A stretch of 64,000 nt of DNA from Chrysopilus asiliformis (lineage: Eukaryota; Arthropoda; Insecta; Diptera; Rhagionidae). The stretch is from the NCBI GenBank assembly GCA_964034945.1, contig OZ035962.1:111326234-111390233 (forward strand), read 5' to 3'. The notes beneath the pieces are model-generated. The model worked only from the letters and a program-made list of their open reading frames with translations. It ran no database searches and had not been told where the DNA came from. How positions within the stretch are numbered: position 1 is the first letter of the stretch; the number at the start of each line of letters is the position of its first letter. Of the stretch, positions 56,673 to 64,000 are shown piece by piece. A program made the position numbers and the translations under genes.

Positions 56673-59600
56673 CCGGTTCCTAAAACTTGTCCTGCGAAAA
56701 ACGGGTATCCAGTTCCGAGTCCAAGGACCGGCAAACGAGTACAGTTTCGCAAATATTTTAAATAGCACTTTTTAGAAATATTTCTGAAAAAATGATCCAA
56801 ATATCACTCATTTTTAATTTTGTCCTTAACAAAACAACACAATACAACCCCGGTCTTCGGTTCCTAGCCAGACGGGCTCTCAACATAAAATGACGGTTCT
56901 CAACAGCCCTATAGTACATATAAGAATTTGCCGCTTGTAAGGGTTTTTCCGGGAAAAATTCGAAGACTTTTTTCTGAGCTTTCAACAATGCTCTAGTGTT
57001 ATTTTGCCTTATATGCCGAAGTTTTGGCCCCGATATCCGAGAAAAGGCCTTTGAAATTTTCGGGCGCCCGATTTTTTGGGCGGCTTGGTATTCGAAAAAG
57101 GCTTTTGAAATCTTCGGCATATTAAAATAATAACCTTAGATTTTTTCGGTTGCTAGAAAAAAAATTAATTTTAAGCTAATTCCCTCCTTTTGGATCCCTC
57201 CCACCACTTTTTCGTTCTTTTTCTCTCCGCAAGGATTTCTCCGATGGTTCCATCTCATTCAATATCGCAGTGATGCTGCCGCTGCACCTTTCTCCACCCC
57301 AAATCGGTGACTTTTTTATGAATAGCCATTTCAATTGAAAAATACCAATTTTCTCGAAAGCTTCTTTGGAATGGGTATGAAATAATTTTTTAAAAAATTG
57401 TTTCCAAGAAAAACTTATGGAAAATGAACAATGCTTTCAGTTACAAAGTTCTATTAGACATTTCCCTGAAAGTGAAGGCATAAAGCAATTTTAAAATAAA
57501 TAAGAAAACAAAATCAAATTTTTATCATAGAGTTTGTACCAATTTTACACCAGGGAAAATACAATACGGAATTTTCTTATTAATTTTTCCAATTTTATTC
57601 GCAAATATCAATAGATCAATGTCATATTTATGATTGAAAATCTCTATTCTTAATCAAATAATTTGATTCTTTCATCTTTAATAAAAGCAGCGATGAGAAA
57701 CTGAATGGATAGATGGTTTCCCGCCCATTTTATTAAAGGACAATATATGAGATAATATTTGGCAGCAAATAGCTGAACATTATTATTGATACAAGGAAAT
57801 TGTTTATCCTCAACTTATAACAGTAGGTATCCTTAAAAATAAATTTATGGGATATTTTGGTTAAAAGCTTTCCCAGATGGCCATACATTCATATCTATTA
57901 CAACTTTTAGTAACTGTTCCATTGGGAACCGAGAAAAAAGAACAATATTCCCGGTAGGGGAGGTTAGAACATTTGTAGGAAAACTGAAAATTACTATAGG
58001 GTGAAAGGGTGTTTCGCTAGCAAATAGATACCGTGTGTATACATCTAATCTAGTTGGATATGGAAACAAAACAAAATAAGACAATACAAATCGTGTAGGA
58101 AGCCGGAAAAAGTGATTGTGGGCAACCGAAGATTAGGAGGAGAATTTTTCCGAATTTTCTGTACTTATGCTGTACGTCAAGGTTGGCACATTTCCTTTGC
58201 GTGCATGTCCTAGCCGTGTTCCTATATAGTCTATTTAGTTAGGATAAAGAAGAAAAACGTGCGAAGTTGTTATTTATTTTTCATGTAGAATTTTTTCTCT
58301 CATAGCTTGGTCTTTATTTATTTTCGCCCTTTCTTTGGCCTTTTTATACATTTTTTTTGTAGTTCTTGTGCTCTTTGGTATTTCTTTTCCTGTGCAACGA
58401 GCCGAAAAGAAGTCCTAAAACCGAACGTGACAGTAATGAAAAGATACACAACGTGCAAAGATCCGGATAGACACGCGTCAAATGGATAAAAATTAAAAAC
58501 TTTTCCGATTTATATCATTTCACTGTAATACATATTGGTGGTGGTAGTAGAGTTGACTTGCGTTTCATTTGGCATTGGATCATATTTATTAAAATAGATA
58601 AATATGATTTCTTATTATTTTCGTTTAAAGACGAGAGATTTTTTTTCTATAAAAAGAATTCACGTGGCAGGTATCTATTCTTTAGTTTGTTAATAAATTA
58701 TCGTCGACCTGGCACTGGGCCAGTATCGGTTTTCATAATAATAATAACCAACAATGATTTCCATAGAACATGTGATTAATTTAAAATATACTCCTATAAG
58801 ACACTAAATGAACCTGAACTTGAAACCTGCGATATAACTTATACCTGGTTGAATATGGATTTTTCTGGTCATACTTATATAGCATTATCTGTGCGTATAT
58901 CTTTGGAATTAATTAATTATTGATGATCCAGTGGTAATTTGTTTTACCAACACGCGGCCTTATGATCCTGATTGTCCAATAGTCCTGTACATAAGAATGT
59001 ATAACATCATTATATGTTTATAATACAATTGAGTATAAATTCATAGGTTTCATGTTGTTAATAAAACCTACCCGATGATGAGTCTTATATAAATTAGAAG
59101 AAGGTCAAATTTATTATTAAGTGTTGTAATTTCAGTTCTGGTCAAGGACGAGTTTAAGTTTCAAGTGGAAAATATTTAACAAAAGGGGCTGTTAAAGAAG
59201 CTTTCGAACAACTAATGACTTTAATTTGGGAGGAAAATTTAGATAATAAGACTTAGGGATCGTTTACATCTGATACTTTATTCTGTGAATTTTTAAATTC
59301 GACACAAAATTCATGTTGCACGACCGTTTACTATGACTACGAGAAAAAAATCAGAATTTTTATATCCGTTTGGTGAAACTAAGGGGTATATTAACTTTGC
59401 CTTACTGTTTGTAAGTGTCGACGTGCACGTGTCTTCCCGTCGCGGCGACTTTTATTCCTCAAAATGCCTTTCCGACGTACACGCTTCTTCATTTTTTAGT
59501 GGGAAAAACTTGTGTACAACAAGCGATCGCTCTCGTGTGTGTGGTGCTCATATATGTGTTGTATTTGCAGCTTATTCCCTTACTAGCTAGCAACGAGGCA

Positions 59601-60046
59601 ACATCAATTGTCACAATAGAAACTGCCAACAATAGAATAATAAGGACTGGTTATTTAGTTATTTACTTACCTACCTGAAAAATAAAACTACCTGCAATTA
59701 ATATTTCCCTATTTGCATTCAATTTTTGTTTATTTGGGATATGTTTACGAGTCGGTGGCGAAACACCGACTGACTCAATGAAATTACGCACACATACATG
59801 CTGACGTGCTATACGAGCGACTTCGTTTGTGTGCGTAAAAGAAGAAGTGAAGCACACTTTTCGAGTGGCGACTTTTCTCCTCTTGCCGCACTCGTTCCTT
59901 TCCTACAATTTGGTGAGGCTGAGGCATGCTGAAGACTGAAAGCTGAAACGTGTACGCCTTCGCTAACGCCAAGATCCCCAGTTTGTTAACCCAAAGTTTC
60001 CTCTCATTCTTAACCCCTTTTTTACTACCTTAGGAATTGCTAAAGA
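56673..60046. other. Gene-poor region
   Basis: A small imperfect inverted repeat (TATGCCGAAG and its complement) spans about 57012-57121, with GAGAAAAGGCCTTTGAAAT and GAAAAAGGCTTTTGAAAT as direct near-duplicates inside. A decayed repeat shared with 47588-47680 is at about 59265-59340. Open frames at 57845-58084, 59333-59590 and 59415-59678 have no domain or splice support. Confidence 0.4.
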
Positions 60047-60529
60047 TCATACTAATATATAAAAATGAGTTGGTGTCTGTCTGTCTGTCTGTCTGTTCCT
60101 CTTTCACGCAAAAACGGCTGAACCGATTGACTTGAAATTTGGCATGAGTGTCTGTGGTAGTTTTGGTTTAAACATAGGCATACGGAAAAGTAGCGCGAGG
60201 GGTGGGGGAGTAAGGGGAGGGGGTAAATTGATTTCGAAACTTAGTTTTTGCGCTACGTTACTCTTTCGCGGGGAAACTACTGAACCGATTGGCCTGAAAT
60301 TCGGCATAGATGTCCGTCGGGGGTCCAATCCCAACATAGACTCATTAAAAAGTAGCGCGAGGGGTGGGGGAGTAAGGGGAGGGGGTAAAGTGATTTTGAA
60401 ACTTAGCTCTTCCACTATGTTACCCTTTCGCGGGGAAACTACCGAGCCGATTGGCTTGAAGTTTAGCTCCAACATAGACCATAAAAAAATTGAAAAAACT
60501 TAACCCGGCAACGACGGGTATGCAGCTAG
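60047..60529 (+). mobile_element. Helitron-like non-autonomous element, complete (483 bp)
   Basis: It starts A|TCATACTAATATATAAAAA and ends with the hairpin ACCCGGCAACGACGGGT, a 6-bp spacer and CTAG|T at 60526-60529, so both Helitron termini and the A/T insertion rule are met. A GTCT tract follows the 5' end. Two 162-bp internal units follow (starts near 60120 and 60280). This is the best reference copy in the window. It is non-coding. Confidence 0.8.
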
Positions 60530-60630
60530 TATTTGATAAGTCGTTTCGAAGAATAATTATTAGCCTCTAATATGAACCCCCCCACACTGTAATTCCGCAG
60601 ACAATCAAAGTTTTCGGTCAAAGAAACTTG

Positions 60631-60695
60631 ATGTCAAATAAATTTGATCGTCTAAATGCAGTCGACGCAGTTTTTCGACGATCAAATTTATTTGA
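60631..60695. repeat. Hairpin with 20-bp arms
   Basis: GTCAAATAAATTTGATCGTC and its exact complement are separated by about 22 bp. GACCGTCTAAATG occurs again just downstream, so this may be the core of a small decayed MITE. Confidence 0.65.
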
Positions 60696-63600
60696 CTTGA
60701 ACTAAATCTGATAAGTAATTTTGACCGTCTAAATGTAGCCTAAATGATATTTTTATTTATTTTTTGCTAGAAATCTATATCATTTAAAATAACCTTATTC
60801 CCTAGAACTATTCTACTATACAATCCTTTCCAAGCCAACTATTATAGCTACTTTGTACAAGTTTTCCAATTTCAATAATTTTCAAATTATTTCGAGCAAC
60901 AGTGAAGTGGTTATCGAAAGCATTAAAACTGTGGGCTGCTGTTAATAAAAAGCACTTAATTTAGTAAAAGTGTGGCATGCTATAAAATTTAGATGGTGGG
61001 TTAGAGGAGAATCCTTATCTTTATTCGCTTTTCTTTATCTGGTTTCCCAAATAATCCTGTCGAGGGCAATAAATCAGATTCACACTCGGCGGTGTCGCTT
61101 CCCATTGAAAAAAAAACCAACCGCCATTCAGCAATCCTGAATTCTCCCGCAAAGCCGTAACCGAATACAAATATAAACTTCCCAATCCCTGAAATTCGCA
61201 GAATCCACGTGAAGTAAAAATCCGGTGGGGGGATTTGTTGAGGGTGTGTATTAAGGGTTGGAGTTTTGTTTAGAAGACAAACTGGCTATAGTACTGGAAC
61301 TGTTTGAAGCTAGCGTTGGTACTTTTAGTGGTAAAACGCCGACCAGGAGTCTTTCAATTTAATAGAATTAATTAGTGACAGGGTGTTAATTTGAACCTTC
61401 ACAGGGCTGCGGTTGTAACGAGATGGCGTTTTGTGTTTAGAAAGATACTTTATATGTAGGTATAGGAAACGGGTATATTTGTTTTATATTTTTAGTGTTT
61501 TAGCGTTTAGGTAAAGCATAGATGATACAAGTTTACGCAAAAAGGGGGGTTCCTGGAGGTTCTTGGTCTGGTGTCGCTTGTGCAAAAACAGGGGTGGGCG
61601 GCAATAAATCATTTTGGCATATTGGCGCTTGACTGTGAGGTAATTTTTCTATATATATACATTCAGTTCGATGTAAATATGATGCGGGCTTTAGAAGGGC
61701 TAAGCATCAAGTGGCTTTGTGGTAAATTTCACTCTATTTAAATACCCTCCATTTGGTTGCTGGTGGTTGTCACTGCTGCTATGATAATTGAGTTCCTTAG
61801 CCAAGCATTGGTGGCAGCCAGTTTTCCCGTGACTTTGCGAAAAAACCAGGGGTTGATTTTTTATACCTTCATGTTGGGGCCATGGCAGAGTTTCGCTTAG
61901 ATGAAAAAAGCCCCCCAAGAGTTAGGAAGGTCGAACGTTTTCGTAGCATATTTTCCGCAATTGTATGCATAATTTATAATTGCAAGCAAATAAAATTCAA
62001 ATGAAGATTCCCACAAATTATTTATGCCACAATTTCAACGGTCGACTTTTATGCACATAACAAAATTTAATGGTGGAGTCGGTTAGGCTCTGGCAGTTTT
62101 TCTTTTTTGCCCGATTTCTTGAATACACACTTTACTGTCTGTATAAACAAATTGTTAAATTAATTCCAGTAACAACCCCCAAAAATGCTGATTGTTTTGG
62201 TTATTACCATCAATGATAAAGCGAGCGGTGCTGGATTGGGTTGAGAATTTGAATTTTCCAAATTTTCCCTTCTTTACGATTCGGTTTTGTCATTGAATTT
62301 TAAAGCTATCACAACTTTAAAGTAGGTTTCATGGAAGATTATGGTTGCCGGCTGATGAAATATTCAATTTTAATTTTATAAAGTAAAAATCAATGATGGT
62401 ATGCAAATGGAAATATTTTTCAACTAAGTTAAAGTCCAGGGAAGTTTTTTGATCAGAAAAATCGTTTTCTTTGGCTCGTGTTATTTTTGAAATTCGCACG
62501 TGTTCATGGTTGCTTGATAAAATGGTAGGCAAATTGGTTTTTTTGAGTAGAATAATTCAATTTTGGGAATAAATAAGATATCATGTTTTTGTGTTTCAAA
62601 AATAGGAAAGAATTGTTTAAATTTTAATGAGGCCAGACAGATAATTTTTTGTTGATTTATTTTGAAGTATTTTTTGCAGAGATGGGAACTAAAAGTTTTT
62701 TTTAATGTGGTTGGGTTTCGGTTCAAGGGTGAATTGGATTTCTGGAGTTTTGGTTATGGTTCCTAAAATTTAAAAAGTTGGTTCTGGTTTTGGTTACTTA
62801 AATATGAAAAAATGTGATTTTGGTTCGGGTTATGGTTTGAATGGTTTAGCGGTTTGGATTCTTACTATTTTATAATAATTTTGACTTTTTTTTTGATTGA
62901 CTGTTGTTTTAACTTATTGGAAATAAACTGACGAATAAAATAGAAAATCACGAGAATTTTACTTTAAATTACTGCACTCGCTAAAAAGTCGGTACCATAA
63001 ATTTAAAATAATCTCGTCCTTGAATCCTTTTAGCGGGAAACAAGTCTTGGGTTATAAATATTTTAAAAATCACTTCGCTTTGCCAAATAATGGAGAGGGC
63101 GGTCTCAGTTGAGTAGTAGTAGAGGAAGTCGATTTGACTCGAGTTGTATATAAGAAAAGCGTAAGGACGATGGTATCCTATAAGACGTTTCTTATAGTAA
63201 ATTTTCACTCTACTAATAAGAACGTGTGTGCGATTGTGTATTAACATCTACACCGACTGGATATACAATTCGTAGTAACGCACACCACCCTCCCTCGCTT
63301 CAGCTGGTTTTTGCCTCTTTCAAAAACTTTGGCACCACGACAATCCCTTTAAAACGGAAGAAAAATTGCAACATTTTATCCTTTTTTGTCGTCGGTCGTT
63401 TCGACTGTTTCCGCCTACAATTCTATACCGGTTCGTTTTCATAAATACTGGTTAACTTCTCTAGACCATCGCATATACTTTGTTCGTTCTACACTTTCCT
63501 TGTTTTCGAACATTTTACCAATATCCTCGTATATCTATTCCATGATTGTAGACCGACTGTACGCCGCTCCGCTATCTTGATTTTAGCCCCCCAAAATAAA

Positions 63601-64000
63601 AGGAGCAAAGTAGGTACTTCACATCATTTAGTCTTGTGGATGGATCCTCTCGAATGAAACCCCAACGAGGTTTAGTAAAAAAACGACCGGTTTTCTAAAG
63701 GGCTTTAAACTGAAGGAGTGTGGAGCTAAGGGCGGTTAATGGAGATGGGGTCGATCAAAGCTTTCCGGAACCATCTGAAAAATCGTTAGATATCCACATA
63801 AAACAAGGAATGCCGGGGGAGGAATCCGCTTCGGATACAATAAGTTAGGGCCGGAGGTTGGCAAATGAACTCAGATTTCTCATAATGAATTCTTATGGGC
63901 GCAATTTTTCTTACTTTCCGCCATAAAATTTTTAGGCTTGCCCTTCCACTTTTCTTTGGTCGCTCCATTTCACATTCAGCACATATGATTTTCTTTCTCT
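60696..64000. other. Gene-poor region to the end of the window
   Basis: About 3.3 kb without a supportable gene. A GT-rich stretch with repeated GGTTATGGTT/GGTTCTGGTTTTGGTT phrases spans about 62705-62865. Short open frames (61700-61918, 62481-62726, 62981-63247 minus; 63386-63580 plus) show no domains. An intron or a regulatory region of a gene outside the window is possible. Confidence 0.4.

Noticed and set aside
56348..56800. Arg/Glu-rich and Phe/Pro-rich open frames
   Set aside because: They arise from the (GGGAAA)n tract read on the two strands, fused to MITE sequence.
59333..59678. Two overlapping plus-strand open frames, one with a hydrophobic stretch
   Set aside because: There is no mature domain after the hydrophobic stretch, no promoter or splice support, and a decayed repeat lies alongside.

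Overview
The window looks like nuclear DNA of an insect, most likely a dipteran. It is AT-rich. Its genes have very short GT-AG introns (mostly 50-110 bp), its coding genes are clearly animal, and the spacers are packed with non-autonomous transposons. The dipteran placement is inference: it rests on three brachyurin/Jonah-type digestive serine proteases, a brainiac-type GT31 glycosyltransferase and a Swallow-like protein. Most real genes are multi-exon, so I rebuilt them by joining splice sites in frame. All exon limits come from reading the sequence, not from transcripts.

Layout. (1) 1-7.2 kb: a minus-strand array of three secreted chymotrypsin-like proteases, each with two exons and a TATA box. 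The two distal copies are tandem duplicates that share promoter and flank. Helitron-like and other repeats lie between them. (2) 7.2-17.3 kb: mostly repeats, including a head-to-head repeat pair, a 0.55-kb (CTGTCAGT)n minisatellite, a TA-flanked MITE and a GC-richer block that may be the first exon of a minus-strand gene. (3) 17.9-20.7 kb: brainiac homologue (plus) converging on an SSNA1-like gene (minus), whose 5' exons are missing near a 200-N assembly gap (20985-21184). (4) 23.9-28.2 kb: a transposon graveyard, including a Tc1/mariner deletion derivative inserted into a Helitron end. (5) 28.4-30.5 kb: Nap1 (plus, seven exons). (6) 31.5-37.1 kb: more MITEs, including one nested in another with a clean 3-bp target duplication. 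(7) 37.4-46.8 kb: the gene-dense part. Minus strand: Swallow-like, TSEN34, UTP14, PRA1/Rabac1. Plus strand: VPS26C, divergent from the PRA1 gene. (8) 48.3-56.4 kb: a very recent 3.69-kb tandem duplication. Its middle boundary repeat is a chimera of the two outer ones, the footprint of unequal crossing-over between two copies of one MITE. (9) 56.4-64 kb: a (GGGAAA)n tract, a Helitron, a hairpin, and otherwise no gene I can support.

The gene-dense block is housekeeping: tRNA splicing (TSEN34), ribosome biogenesis (UTP14), Rab/membrane traffic (PRA1) and endosomal recycling (VPS26C). Nap1 is a histone chaperone and brainiac acts on glycolipids in the Golgi. No RNA genes, CRISPR arrays or bacterial-type systems are seen. 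The most notable material is genomic architecture (NAHR footprint, nested elements, Helitrons with an internal 162-bp variable tandem unit) plus a few protein-level oddities: a roughly 95-residue insertion in brainiac, a Gly-to-Glu change next to the active-site disulphide in one protease, and a Swallow-like protein that keeps a dynein light chain motif.
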